In this document: positions 43,277 through 52,583 of the stretch, one piece after another | Numbering within the stretch: position 1 is the first letter of the stretch | How the letters are laid out: every line of letters begins with the position of its first letter | From: Bacteroidales bacterium | Lineage (GTDB): Bacteria; Bacteroidota; Bacteroidia; Bacteroidales; Muribaculaceae | Reading direction: 5' to 3' | NCBI GenBank assembly: GCA_020860445.1 | Contig: JAJBUH010000262.1 | Coordinates: 1 to 59,337 of the forward strand | DNA length: 59,337 nt | Translations under genes and position numbers: made by a program | Notes under the pieces: generated by a model | Databases searched by the model: none | What the model was told of the DNA's origin: nothing | The model's input: the letters and a program-made list of their open reading frames with translations, nothing else

Positions 43277-45169
43277 TTATTCAAATTCGATGAGTACTTC
43301 GTCGACATTCACAGCCTGGTCGGGCTTGATGAATACGCGCTTCACCTTGCCGTCTTGCTCAGCCTGTACGTCGTTCTCCATCTTCATAGCTTCGAGGATG
43401 GCAACCACTTGGCCTTTCTTCACGGTGTCGCCCTTCTTGACATTCACTTCGATAATCTTGCCGGGCATAGCAGCCTTGATGGTGGGGCCGGTTACGGGAC
43501 CTTCGTCAACCTTCTCCTCTACCACAACCTTCTCTTCAGCCGGTTTTGCAGCCTCGAATTCCTCCTTGCGGCGGTTCTTCAAGAATGTCTTGGCTACGTT
43601 GGGGAGCAGCTCAAGCAGCAGCATCTCCTCGGGGTTGGTGGCGAGTTTCACATTGCCGTATTCAGGCACAGTGGGGTTCTCGGGGGTCTTATAGCTGCTC
43701 ACATCGTAGGGCTTCTCTTGCGGGCTGCCAGTGATCTTCTGGCGGAACTCAGGCTTGACGGGCACTGGGGTCTTGCCATATTCGCCCTTGACGAGAGCGG
43801 TGAACTCATTGTTGGTCAGTGTATAGTCGGGATTGCCTTTGCGGCGGTCGAGAGCTACGTTAACAGCTTGCGAACCCACAATCTGGCTGGTAGGAGCAAC
43901 CAGAGGCACCAGACCGGCATCGCGGCGTACCATTGGGATCAGGCGCATTGCATCGTCGAGCAGGTCAGAAGCGTTGAGGGCCTTGAGCTGAGCCACCATA
44001 TTTGAGTACATGCCACCGGGCACCTCGGCAGTCTTAACCAATTCGTTGGGTTTCGGGAATCCGAAGTATTGCTCAACAGCGTGGCAAGCATCGAGGAGCT
44101 CCTCATAGTTGCCAGCCTTGGCGGCAGCGATAGCGCGGTCGACATCGGCCTCGACATTTGCGGGCAGCTTGTCCTTGAGGGGATCAAACGGCTTAGGCAT
44201 CTTGTCGGCATTGAGGTCAAATGCCTTCAGGCTCTTGCGGGCCTCGAGCAGCTGGTTGCGGATTTTGCCCACAGCCTCCATGTTGGCCTCGATTTCGACA
44301 TCGAGTTTCTGAGCGAATACGTAGATGAGCTCGATTGCGGGAGCAGCTGAGCCGCCGGCAAACCACCATACATTGGTGTCGAGGATGTCGACGCCGTTGA
44401 TGATAGCCATAATCGACGATGCCAAGCCATAGCCGGGGGTACAGTGAGTGTGGAAGTCAACGGGCACCTTGACATTGGCCTTGAGGGCGGAGATGATTTC
44501 GGCAGCGCGAGCCGGGGTCACCAGGCCAGCCATGTCTTTGAGGGTGATGATCTTGGCGCCAATCTTCTCCATCTCCACGGCTTTCTTTACAAAGTAATCG
44601 GTGGTGAATATCTTCTCGGGCTCGGGAGCGGGGGCAGCCTCAGCCTTCTTGCCGAAGAGCTTGCCAAAGAATCCCTTCTTCTCAACCGGTGCGGCTGCGG
44701 GAGCCTCGGGCTTGGGGTCAACTGTGTAGCAAACAGCGCCGTCGGCTATACCACCCAGCTTGTTGATCATAATGATAGAATCGCGCACATTGTCGATGTC
44801 GTTGAGGGCATCGAAGATACGCATCACATTCAGGCCGTTTTTGATGGCTTCTTTGTAGAAACCCTCGAGCACTGAGTTGGGGTATGGCTTGTAACCAAAG
44901 AGGTTACGGCCACGAGAGAGAGCTGAGAGCAGAGATTTGCCCTCCATCACCTTGGCCACGCTGCGCAGGCGGTTCCAGGGCGATTCGTCGAGATAGCGCA
45001 TCACAGAGTCAGGCACAGCGCCTCCCCAGACCTCCATGATGTAGAAGCCTGCATCTTTGTAGAACGGTAGGAGCTTGTCGATTTCTTTTTGGCTCAAGCG
45101 AGTAGCGAAGAGCGACTGCTGGCCATCGCGGAGAGTGAGGTCACGGATTTTTAATTTGCGTTTTGCCAT
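43277..45169 (-). CDS. Biotin-dependent carboxyltransferase (OadA/PycB type)
   Basis: The 630-residue protein joins a carboxyltransferase TIM barrel (RDLTLRDGQQSLFATR at 9-24; VDFHTHCTPG near 236), a conserved carboxylase middle domain and a C-terminal biotinyl domain with the biotin Lys in EAMKMEN near 597. It acts in oxaloacetate decarboxylase or as pyruvate carboxylase subunit B. An Ala/Pro/Lys-rich insert near residues 152-187 (PEAPAAAPVEKKG, FFGKLFGKKAEAAPAPEPEK) interrupts the barrel and is absent from standard OadA. No membrane beta/gamma subunits are adjacent. It has its own promoter and heads an operon with the next two minus-strand genes. Confidence 0.9.
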   Translation of the reverse strand: MAKRKLKIRDLTLRDGQQSLFATRLSQKEIDKLLPFYKDAGFYIMEVWGGAVPDSVMRYLDESPWNRLRSVAKVMEGKSLLSALSRGRNLFGYKPYPNSVLEGFYKEAIKNGLNVMRIFDALNDIDNVRDSIIMINKLGGIADGAVCYTVDPKPEAPAAAPVEKKGFFGKLFGKKAEAAPAPEPEKIFTTDYFVKKAVEMEKIGAKIITLKDMAGLVTPARAAEIISALKANVKVPVDFHTHCTPGYGLASSIMAIINGVDILDTNVWWFAGGSAAPAIELIYVFAQKLDVEIEANMEAVGKIRNQLLEARKSLKAFDLNADKMPKPFDPLKDKLPANVEADVDRAIAAAKAGNYEELLDACHAVEQYFGFPKPNELVKTAEVPGGMYSNMVAQLKALNASDLLDDAMRLIPMVRRDAGLVPLVAPTSQIVGSQAVNVALDRRKGNPDYTLTNNEFTALVKGEYGKTPVPVKPEFRQKITGSPQEKPYDVSSYKTPENPTVPEYGNVKLATNPEEMLLLELLPNVAKTFLKNRRKEEFEAAKPAEEKVVVEEKVDEGPVTGPTIKAAMPGKIIEVNVKKGDTVKKGQVVAILEAMKMENDVQAEQDGKVKRVFIKPDQAVNVDEVLIEFE

Positions 45170-45240
45170 GCTTTAGGTATTAAAGTTACTTTGAATTAGC
45201 ATTTACGGGCCTGACGGCCGTTAGGGTTATAGATAAAAAA

Positions 45241-45295
45241 GTGGTCGGAAAAATTTCCGACCACAAATATACAGAATAATTTGTCAAACCACAAA
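45241..45295 (-). promoter_or_regulatory. Terminator of the DUF4293 gene abutting the promoter of the carboxyltransferase gene
   Basis: GTGGTCGGAAA (45241-45251) pairs with TTTCCGACCAC (45254-45264); on the minus strand a T6 run follows, giving a clear terminator. The minus-strand -7 box TATATTTG (45264-45271) overlaps the stem edge, with TTTG 20 bp upstream (45292-45295). Confidence 0.8.
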
Positions 45296-45320
45296 TTTTT
45301 TTGAAAAAAATCGCAAAAAA

Positions 45321-45746
45321 TTATCTCAGACGCTCGTAACTGCGCAGCAAACGCTGATCAGCCTTCATCCGACGGCGCGCCATGATGACCAAAATCAGGG
45401 CCACAACCATCAGCAAGGTCGCTCCAACCCACAGGATGGAATAATCGGCCGGCATACGGCAGAGCAGCACAAAGCAGCCGATTGCCATCGAGGCCACCAA
45501 GAGCCACAGGATAAGCAGGGTGATGTTGATTTGCAGCTTCAGATTCTTGTACAAGAAAATGTCGACAAACATCAACACTGTGATTGCCCCATTGATTATG
45601 AGCATAGCATAGATGTCACGCACAAATATGTGGGTGACTGTGCCATCAGCGTTTTGCGAGGCCGCTATTGGCACGAACAAGCAGAAGCAGCACATCACCA
45701 GCACTGCCAGCAACAAAAACAAGGATTGGAGACGTTGGATAACCAT
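45321..45746 (-). CDS. DUF4293-family membrane protein
   Basis: A 141-residue protein with four membrane helices (about 7-28, 45-63, 71-93, 101-122) and a basic C-terminal tail (ARRRMKADQRLLRSYERLR). It matches the Bacteroidetes-specific DUF4293 family, whose function is unknown. The start at 45746 follows a long TTTTGAC heptad leader. It lies between the TPR gene and the carboxyltransferase gene with a terminator on the 3' side. Confidence 0.85.
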   Translation of the reverse strand: MVIQRLQSLFLLLAVLVMCCFCLFVPIAASQNADGTVTHIFVRDIYAMLIINGAITVLMFVDIFLYKNLKLQINITLLILWLLVASMAIGCFVLLCRMPADYSILWVGATLLMVVALILVIMARRRMKADQRLLRSYERLR

Positions 45747-45760
45747 TAGTTTTAATTTTT

Positions 45761-45920
45761 AAGTCAAAAGTCAAAAGTCAAAAGCCAAAAGTCAAAAGCC
45801 AAAAGTCAAAAGCCAAAAGTCAAAAGTCAAAAGTCAAAAGTGGGCTAACGCGGGTTATCGTCAGATTCAAGAGGCGATAGTAATTTCTACTCTTGACTTT
45901 TGCCTTTTGACTTTTGACTT
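45761..45920. repeat. Long paired heptad arrays between the TPR and DUF4293 genes
   Basis: The array 45761-45840 has eleven units of AAAAGTC or AAAAGCC. The facing array 45887-45920 carries CTTTTGA-type units on the same strand and can pair with the first over more than 25 bp around a loop of about 46 nt. The outer part of the second array is part of a 22-bp sequence also present at 7465-7486. On the minus strand this sits after one stop codon and before the next start. Confidence 0.92.
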
Positions 45921-45923
45921 GGA

Positions 45924-48137
45924 TTATGAATCAAGTTTGTAGAATACGGCATCGGCGATCAAGGGGAGGAGGTTAGGATTCACTCCCGCTTTCTCGAGCA
46001 CTGGGCGGTCGGCTCGCAATTCCTGCAGGAAGGCATCGCGGTCGCCATCGCGCAGCTGTATCGACAGCTCATAGTAATTGATGGCGCTGCGCGGGTCGCC
46101 TGCGGCGAGAGCCACATGGCCCATGTTGAGGTAATCGTTTGATGTGGGTTTGTCAGTGATAATCTTATCGTAATAGCGCTTGCTGGCTTGAATGTCGCCA
46201 GTCAGGAACAGGGTCCAAGCCAGAGGTCGCCACGACTTGGTGGAGCTCTCGTCGAGGAACTCTACCATATAGAATTGCTTGACAGCATCGTCGAGGTCGC
46301 CCTTTTCGAGCAACACATAGCCCAGGAGCAGCGAGGCAGTGAGGTCGTTGGGTTCGAGCTGCACCAATTGCTGATAATATTGCAGAGCCTTGTCGTACTC
46401 GCCAGTGGCGCGATAGCAAGCCGCCAAGCGGCGCACTGCCCACTTGCTGCGCGAATCCAAGAGCTCGGCGCGATGATAGCAACGGATAGCGTCGCTGAAA
46501 TTAGCCAGCTTCTCAAAGGCAAAGCCCATCTTCTGATACTGCTGCTCATCGGGCGGGAAGATTTGTTCTAAGCGCGAGAACACATCGATGGCATCGCGCC
46601 AATACCCGAGTTTGAAGTAAAACTCGGCCACAACCTTGAGCAACTCCACATCGTCGAAGTCAGCATTGAGCACTGGCACAGCGATGAGATTCACACCCTT
46701 GTCAAAGGGATCGATAAACTCCTCCTTGCGGCGATACAGCTTGAAGAATCGATAGATATTCTGGATGTATGAGTTCACGGCTATGCGGCGAGCATCGGGG
46801 TCGGTGAGACCGCTGCGCTGGCCCATGGCCTGGTAGAAGCTCTCGCTCTGCGCCTGGATCTGCGAGGTCATATTGTCGCGCTGCTCCTTGGGCACCATGC
46901 CCAGGGCGAACATGAATGAATACTTGTCGCTGTCGCACAGATAGCGGGCATTCTCGAGCAGGTCGCTCATCACTCCCAGATTGCTTGCCATCTCGGCCAC
47001 CAACGAGTATTGAGGGTCAAAGGGCAAGAACCAGTTGGAGATGTCGTTGAAGAATGGGAAGCGCTTGAGATGCGAGAAGGTGCCCATCATCACATCTCCG
47101 CCCTCGAGCTGCATCTCGGTAAGCTCTTTCAGGCGATCGGCCACGCCGCTCTTTTCGAGCAGGTCTTGCCACTCTGGATTTTCCTGCAGCGAAGCCAGGT
47201 CGGTTGGGTCAACGCCGGCATCGTTCACCTTATCTAATATCTCGGGGCGCAGCTTCATCATATCGGGCACAATCTCCTCTTGGATTTTGCGGTTGATACG
47301 CTCGGTGTCGCGCGCGCGTATCAATTCGATAAATGCGATGCGCAGGTCGCTCTTCCACTGGGGCAGATCCTTGACAGCAGCCAGTTGGTCTGACAATTTC
47401 TTGCCAAGCGGCATATTGGGATACAGCCACAGGCCGATGAGCAAGCCAGTGAGCGCGGCCATCGCCACGTCAACATTTTTGGCCTCCATATACACGTTCA
47501 TCAGCAGCTTGAGGCGATTAGCCTCAAATTTCTGCATCAGGCCCAGTGTAATGGCCGAAACTATATGGGTCTTGAATTGTGCCGAGAACTCATCGCCGCT
47601 CAGAGCCTCGTAGAGGGCATCATAGTCGGCTTGCCTGATTGACGGGATAGTCCAGAGGGCCATAAAAAGTTCGCTCTCTGTCTTCTCCATCTTTTGTCGG
47701 TCCTCTTTTTCTTGCTCGCTGCCCTGTCCAGCTACTAATGAGAATATCGACAGTTGGGAAGCGGCCTCGCGGTACTGGTCGATCAGGTTGGCAATCCGGT
47801 CAGGGGCCGGGGTGCGCCAATGGAATCGCACCATGCTATAATATTGCGAAGCATTCTCTCTGACCTCAGCCACATACACTGTGGTGTTGAGGGCGGAGTA
47901 GAGCATACCTACTATCTCATTGTACACATTATCGCGCTCAGGATCCTCAGCTCCCTGAGCCACATACCGCAGCATATAGGCATACCCCTGTTCGGCCTGC
48001 TCTACGCGGTCGGTTATTTCCCAAGCCATAAGTCGCTTGGCCATGGCTTTGATCTCTTTGATAGCTTCACGCAGTTGCCTGGTGTCAATAAGCGCCTCGA
48101 CGCGCTTGCGATAATTCTTAATCTCTGTTGATGTCAT
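45924..48137 (-). CDS. Large cytoplasmic TPR-repeat protein
   Basis: The 737-residue protein has no signal peptide. The first 480 residues are helical with no family I recognise; residues from about 500 to 690 contain tetratricopeptide repeats (for example LGYWRDAIDVFSRLEQIFPP, ATGEYDKALQYYQQLVQLEP and AAGDPRSAINYYELSIQL). TPRs mediate protein contacts. Similar long helical/TPR proteins are conserved in Bacteroidales without a known function. A minus-strand -7 box (48313-48320) gives a leader of about 175 nt that includes a heptad array. Confidence 0.82.
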   Translation of the reverse strand: MTSTEIKNYRKRVEALIDTRQLREAIKEIKAMAKRLMAWEITDRVEQAEQGYAYMLRYVAQGAEDPERDNVYNEIVGMLYSALNTTVYVAEVRENASQYYSMVRFHWRTPAPDRIANLIDQYREAASQLSIFSLVAGQGSEQEKEDRQKMEKTESELFMALWTIPSIRQADYDALYEALSGDEFSAQFKTHIVSAITLGLMQKFEANRLKLLMNVYMEAKNVDVAMAALTGLLIGLWLYPNMPLGKKLSDQLAAVKDLPQWKSDLRIAFIELIRARDTERINRKIQEEIVPDMMKLRPEILDKVNDAGVDPTDLASLQENPEWQDLLEKSGVADRLKELTEMQLEGGDVMMGTFSHLKRFPFFNDISNWFLPFDPQYSLVAEMASNLGVMSDLLENARYLCDSDKYSFMFALGMVPKEQRDNMTSQIQAQSESFYQAMGQRSGLTDPDARRIAVNSYIQNIYRFFKLYRRKEEFIDPFDKGVNLIAVPVLNADFDDVELLKVVAEFYFKLGYWRDAIDVFSRLEQIFPPDEQQYQKMGFAFEKLANFSDAIRCYHRAELLDSRSKWAVRRLAACYRATGEYDKALQYYQQLVQLEPNDLTASLLLGYVLLEKGDLDDAVKQFYMVEFLDESSTKSWRPLAWTLFLTGDIQASKRYYDKIITDKPTSNDYLNMGHVALAAGDPRSAINYYELSIQLRDGDRDAFLQELRADRPVLEKAGVNPNLLPLIADAVFYKLDS

Positions 48138-48461
48138 AAATAAGTCAAAAGTAATAAGTCAAAAGTCAAAAGTAATAAGTCAAAAGTAATAAGTCAAAAG
48201 TCCCAGCTTTGCACCTCTGTTCCTTTGCCCCTTTGTCGGAGCATCCTTGTTGGTCATCTGTGTCAGGGACCCCTAATCGAGGCTAAAATCACCTCTCATC
48301 GATTTCAAACTACAAATATAGCACCAATTTTCGGATTTATCGCCCCTTTTATTGATAAAAACCGTGAAATATTGAAAATATTTTCCTTTTCGGCAAAAAA
48401 TAAGCGCATCTTTCGGAGAGTTGAAGGATGCGCTCAAGGTGTTCGGTATGGGATTAAGGGT
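48138..48461. repeat. Heptad leader, promoter and terminator between two minus-strand genes
   Basis: This 324-bp gap holds no gene. AAAAGTC/AAAAGTA/ATAAGTC units fill 48142-48200 next to the TPR start. The minus-strand -7 box TATATTTG is at 48313-48320. AGCGCATC (48403-48410) and GATGCGCT (48427-48434) form the terminator of the MBL gene, followed on the minus strand by TATTTTTTG. Confidence 0.85.
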
Positions 48462-49184
48462 TCAAAGATTGATCGATTGTCCAGGCACATGCAGACAGTG
48501 GCCTGTGGTGCCCTCGGGTAGATAGATGTCAAAGTCGCAAGCCTCCTTGGTATCGCCATCGATATCCATCGGGAAGAAATCCTTGACTTTGATGCGCTTG
48601 CACAATTCGCGTGCGCCCTGAGCGTAGTCGAGGCTGATACGCGGGTTGACATTCATCATAGCAATGTCGACCTCGGGATAATCGTCGGCAATGCGCTTTA
48701 CTATCGAGCAGTAACGCTCTTCGTCGCGGTTGTACTCTTTCTTGCCAGTCTCGTCGGGCAGGTCCCAAAGATTGAGTTCGCCGGCATGCAGCATCTTTAT
48801 GCCGCCAGGCTGGGACACTACGAAGCATACGCCTTTCTCGGTGGTCTTGAAGGCTTGCACCTTGATATTGCCGGGCAGCTCCTCAACGATGTCGCCAGCG
48901 CTCATTCCAGCTACCTCAAGGGTCGAAGGGATCAAGTCGGCGGGTACGCTGTTGCTGACCACATACACTCGTCTGTGGTCCTGAGCCATCTCAAAATTGC
49001 CGGGATTGAAATGGTTGTTGTTGACCAACTGGTGAGTTATGAAGAAAATCACCGGTTTGTCTGGATTTTGCTCCAGCGTCTTCTTCAATGCGTGTGATGG
49101 ATCATGCACGTAATCGAATACAAGCACCACATCATCCAGGGTTACGATATAGCCGCAATGGGCCATGTATGTTACTTTAGTCAT
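48462..49184 (-). CDS. Metallo-beta-lactamase-fold protein with degenerate metal motif
   Basis: The 240-residue protein follows the UlaG-like MBL fold: an N-terminal strand with MAHCGY at 7-12, and LHAGELNLWDLPDE near 132-145 matching the HAGD position. The usual HxHxDH motif is replaced by THQLVNNNHFNPGNFE near 50-65, so only part of the metal site remains. It may have altered metal use or be non-catalytic. It is a single gene with its own terminator. Function is unknown. Confidence 0.78.
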   Translation of the reverse strand: MTKVTYMAHCGYIVTLDDVVLVFDYVHDPSHALKKTLEQNPDKPVIFFITHQLVNNNHFNPGNFEMAQDHRRVYVVSNSVPADLIPSTLEVAGMSAGDIVEELPGNIKVQAFKTTEKGVCFVVSQPGGIKMLHAGELNLWDLPDETGKKEYNRDEERYCSIVKRIADDYPEVDIAMMNVNPRISLDYAQGARELCKRIKVKDFFPMDIDGDTKEACDFDIYLPEGTTGHCLHVPGQSINL

Positions 49185-49330
49185 ATCGCTATTAGTTTTG
49201 GGTCTTTAAGATATAACAATATACTCGTTTTTTTTTATCCCAAACTACGCATGGTTTAAGATTTTTTCAGTAACTTAGCATTCTATTTTCCCTTTTCGCC
49301 TATTTCCAGGCCATTTTTCTATATTTCACC

Positions 49331-52180
49331 ATGCAAAATCCCCACAAGGAAAGTTCAACCTCTTTCCTCTTGACTTTGATATTTTCCCTCTGGACTGTCA
49401 CCGCGATGGCCCAAGGCCCTTGGCATTCGATTGTGTCAAATTTCGGCCGCGACGATTACGGTCCTGGCGCCCAGACCTGGAAAGTGCAAGGCGACACCGT
49501 TCTGTATTTCGCCAACCAAAAAGACCTGATCGTCTTTGACCAGATGCGTTGGTCGCGCCTGCGCATCCCCAACGAGACAGTGCGCTCAGTGCTCCCAGCT
49601 CCCGACGAGGGTCGTCTATATGTGGGCGGCATCAACGAATATGGTTATTTCAGTCCAGGCGCCAATGGCGAGATGGTCTACACATCGGTATGCCAAGGTG
49701 AGCCCGATTCAACCCCGCTGAGGTATCCCGGCAATATTTGGAATATCCATCGCCATGGCTCCACCACTTATTACTGCACCGAGCAGCATGTACTGAGGTT
49801 TACGCCGCAAGACACAACCATCCTCGCCCCCGATGGCGGAATCGATGCCTCGGCTCTTATCGATGGGGCTCTGTTCGTGGCCAATCCCAAAGGGTTGCAT
49901 GTGCTGGTTGGCAGCACCTTCATGTCTATTCCCGGCTCAGAGGCGGCTGGCCGCTATCGCATCAAGGGCATCATGACCCAGGGTCGCAAACTGCTTGTTT
50001 TCACTGCCACTGGCGGAGCTTTCCTGTTGGATGGATTCACCGCCGAACCTTTCCGTACGGCTATCGACGACTACATGCGTGAGAATGAAACATTTTGCGT
50101 GACATCGGGCGCAGGCAAAATCGCCGTGGGCACAGTGCGAGGGGGCTTAGCCATAATCGATGCCAATGGCAAAAATCCGGTTTATTTCTCTGAGGCAAAT
50201 GGATTGCAAGACAACACCGTGCTATCTCTGCGCTTTGACCCGCAGGGCAATTTGTGGGCCGGATTAGACCGAGGCATCGACCGCATCAACCTAAGCCTTC
50301 CATTCATGGCCCTTACCGAGGCTAACCAGCGCATAGGCCTGGGATATGCGGCAGCAATCCAAGAGTCCATTCTCTACCTTGGCACCAACCGAGGCCTCTA
50401 TTCTTTGGCCTTGGACCAAAAGAACGCTCAAATACAAGAAATAAAAGGAGTGAGCGGTCAAGTGTGGGATTTGTGCAAAATCGGGCAGCATCTCTATTGC
50501 ACCAGCGACCATGGCATATTCTTGATCCAAGGCAATCAGGCCAAACGCCAAACCGACCTATCGGCAGTCTGGACTATCCGACCAGCTCAATTCGCCCCCA
50601 ACAAACTATTGGCTGGCACATATACTGGTCTGTGGGTGCTCGACTATGCCAACGGCATGCTGAGAGTGGACCATAAGGTTGATGGCTTCAACGATTCCAT
50701 GCGAGAATTTTGCGAGGATGGTAACTCAGTGTGGATTATCAGCCAAGCCTCAATTGACCACCTGACTCTCGACAATGGATTCCACCGTCTGGAACAAAGG
50801 TCGACTTACCCCGTTCCTGACACCCATAATCTATCAATCCTCACCCAGGAGCCTACTCTGACCCTGCTTGCCGACAATGAGGTACTAAAGTATGACCAAG
50901 TCAAAGACCAGTTCATTACCGACTCCCTCGCCACCGATATTATAATAGGCAAAGTGCCCTATCGTCATTCAGCCCAAGGGTATGGCAACCTGTTTCTGCT
51001 AAGCCCTACCCACCTGGCCATCATAGCTGCCGATGGTCAGCAGTCCAAGACAGTGCACCAGCTCAACACGTCAGAAATCTGTCTGGTCGAGGATTTCGAA
51101 AACATCTTCCCTATCTCGCCCACCCAAGCCATCCTGCCCACCGAGCAAGGATTCATCCTCTTTGAGGATAAGGCTGAAACGGGCAAACGCCCCAACACAT
51201 TCGCCATACGCCACCTATTCTCAACCACCGGTCAGGGTTCCACCCTATATGCCCGCAACCCTTTCCAACCAACAGACAACGTAGAGCTTGATGCCCACTT
51301 CAATTCAGTGTTGATTGAGACTGGGGCCGACTATGGCATCGAGGGCATCGAATACCAGTACCAAATCGACCAAGAGGATTGGTCTGCTCCCAGCCCGGCT
51401 CCCATCAAGCAATTTACCCATCTCAGCCCGGGAGAGCACACTATCAAAGCGCGCGCACTCTACCCTGACGGTTCGGTCAACGAGGATGAGCTCACCATCA
51501 AGATTGCTACCCCTTGGTATCGCACTTGGTGGGCTTGGCTCATATATTTCGCCCTGATTGATTTGGCCGCTTGGCTGGTGTTGCGCTGGGATAAGCGGCG
51601 CACCGCTATGCGCGAGCGCAAAGCCGTGGCCCAAAAGGAGAAGGAGATGCAGATGATGGAGGAGCAGCTCGAGGGTGAAATAGTTCGACAAGAGCAACAG
51701 ATTGAATCGCTCGAGCGCGAGAAACTCGAAGAGGAACTTAAGCATAAAAGCCTGGAGATGGCCAATATGATGGTCAACATGACCCAGAAAAACGAAATGC
51801 TCAACGACATCAAGCGCGAAATCGCCAAAGTGATGGGGAGCATCAAGGGCAATGAGGGCCGCGAGACGCGCCAGCAGCTGGGAGCCATCACCGCCAACAT
51901 CGATGCCAGCATCAACAGCCAAGAGATGATACAGCGCATCGAGGAGCAATTTGACCTACTCCACAACAATTTCATGAAGCGCCTCTCAGAGCAATACCCC
52001 AGTCTCTCGGCCAACGAACGCATGATGTGCGCTTATCTGAAGATGCAACTATCGACCAAAGAGATTGCCCAGCTATTCAACCTGTCGGTGCGCGGGGTTG
52101 AGACAGTGCGTTACCGACTGCGCAAGAAGCTGGGTCTCGCCCGCGAGCAGTCGCTCACCGATTTCATCAACAGTATCTAA
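49331..52180 (+). CDS. Membrane-spanning beta-propeller/Y_Y_Y regulator with LuxR-type HTH
   Basis: The 949-residue protein has a signal peptide (to about AMAQG), a long periplasmic beta-propeller region, a triple-tyrosine (Y_Y_Y) domain ending near residue 720, one membrane helix near 733-753, a cytoplasmic coiled coil (about 760-850) and a LuxR-type helix-turn-helix at the C-terminus (LSTKEIAQLFNLSVRGVETV). It has neither a histidine kinase nor a receiver domain. The layout parallels periplasmic glycan sensors of Bacteroidetes and suggests direct membrane-to-DNA signalling. It lies directly upstream of susC-like genes, which are the likely targets (inference). Confidence 0.9.
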   Translation: MQNPHKESSTSFLLTLIFSLWTVTAMAQGPWHSIVSNFGRDDYGPGAQTWKVQGDTVLYFANQKDLIVFDQMRWSRLRIPNETVRSVLPAPDEGRLYVGGINEYGYFSPGANGEMVYTSVCQGEPDSTPLRYPGNIWNIHRHGSTTYYCTEQHVLRFTPQDTTILAPDGGIDASALIDGALFVANPKGLHVLVGSTFMSIPGSEAAGRYRIKGIMTQGRKLLVFTATGGAFLLDGFTAEPFRTAIDDYMRENETFCVTSGAGKIAVGTVRGGLAIIDANGKNPVYFSEANGLQDNTVLSLRFDPQGNLWAGLDRGIDRINLSLPFMALTEANQRIGLGYAAAIQESILYLGTNRGLYSLALDQKNAQIQEIKGVSGQVWDLCKIGQHLYCTSDHGIFLIQGNQAKRQTDLSAVWTIRPAQFAPNKLLAGTYTGLWVLDYANGMLRVDHKVDGFNDSMREFCEDGNSVWIISQASIDHLTLDNGFHRLEQRSTYPVPDTHNLSILTQEPTLTLLADNEVLKYDQVKDQFITDSLATDIIIGKVPYRHSAQGYGNLFLLSPTHLAIIAADGQQSKTVHQLNTSEICLVEDFENIFPISPTQAILPTEQGFILFEDKAETGKRPNTFAIRHLFSTTGQGSTLYARNPFQPTDNVELDAHFNSVLIETGADYGIEGIEYQYQIDQEDWSAPSPAPIKQFTHLSPGEHTIKARALYPDGSVNEDELTIKIATPWYRTWWAWLIYFALIDLAAWLVLRWDKRRTAMRERKAVAQKEKEMQMMEEQLEGEIVRQEQQIESLEREKLEEELKHKSLEMANMMVNMTQKNEMLNDIKREIAKVMGSIKGNEGRETRQQLGAITANIDASINSQEMIQRIEEQFDLLHNNFMKRLSEQYPSLSANERMMCAYLKMQLSTKEIAQLFNLSVRGVETVRYRLRKKLGLAREQSLTDFINSI

Positions 52181-52583
52181 TTGATGCAAAAATAAATGGT
52201 TAATTTCTAAAGGGCCCTCCTTTTTATAATAAGCGAGGGCCCTCATCGTTATATCTCTCGTGACACACCAATTGATACATTTTTCTATATTCATGTTATA
52301 GAGCATAAGGTTGATGTAGTGGAGTGATGTAAGGTAAAATGATTGATTATCAAGCCATCCCCAGAATCTGACGTAGATTTGACGTAGTGCACTTTTCTTG
52401 ATTGACGTAATTTTACCGAACCTTTTTACTTGGAAACACACACCCGGAAGTCCTAATTTTGCAGTGTGAATTTTTTATCGGAAATTTAACCGGAATTTAA
52501 CACCGCACCCCGATTATCGAGGCTGCATCCCCCCCTTTTGCATAAATAATCAATCATTAAAATTTATACCTAAACCAACTATT
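52181..52583. promoter_or_regulatory. Regulatory region of the SusC operon
   Basis: The 403-bp gap has no gene. AGGGCCCTC (52211-52219) and GAGGGCCCT (52235-52243) form a hairpin after the regulator stop. TGACGTA occurs three times (about 52369, 52380 and 52403). TTG at 52430-52432 and TAATTTTG at 52454-52461 form the promoter, leaving a 5' leader of about 115 nt before the ATG at 52584. The TGACGTA copies sit upstream of the -33 element, as expected for activator sites. Confidence 0.75.

Noticed and set aside
43268-44005. Plus-strand frame of 245 codons
   Set aside because: Antisense to the carboxyltransferase/biotin protein; no promoter or family match.
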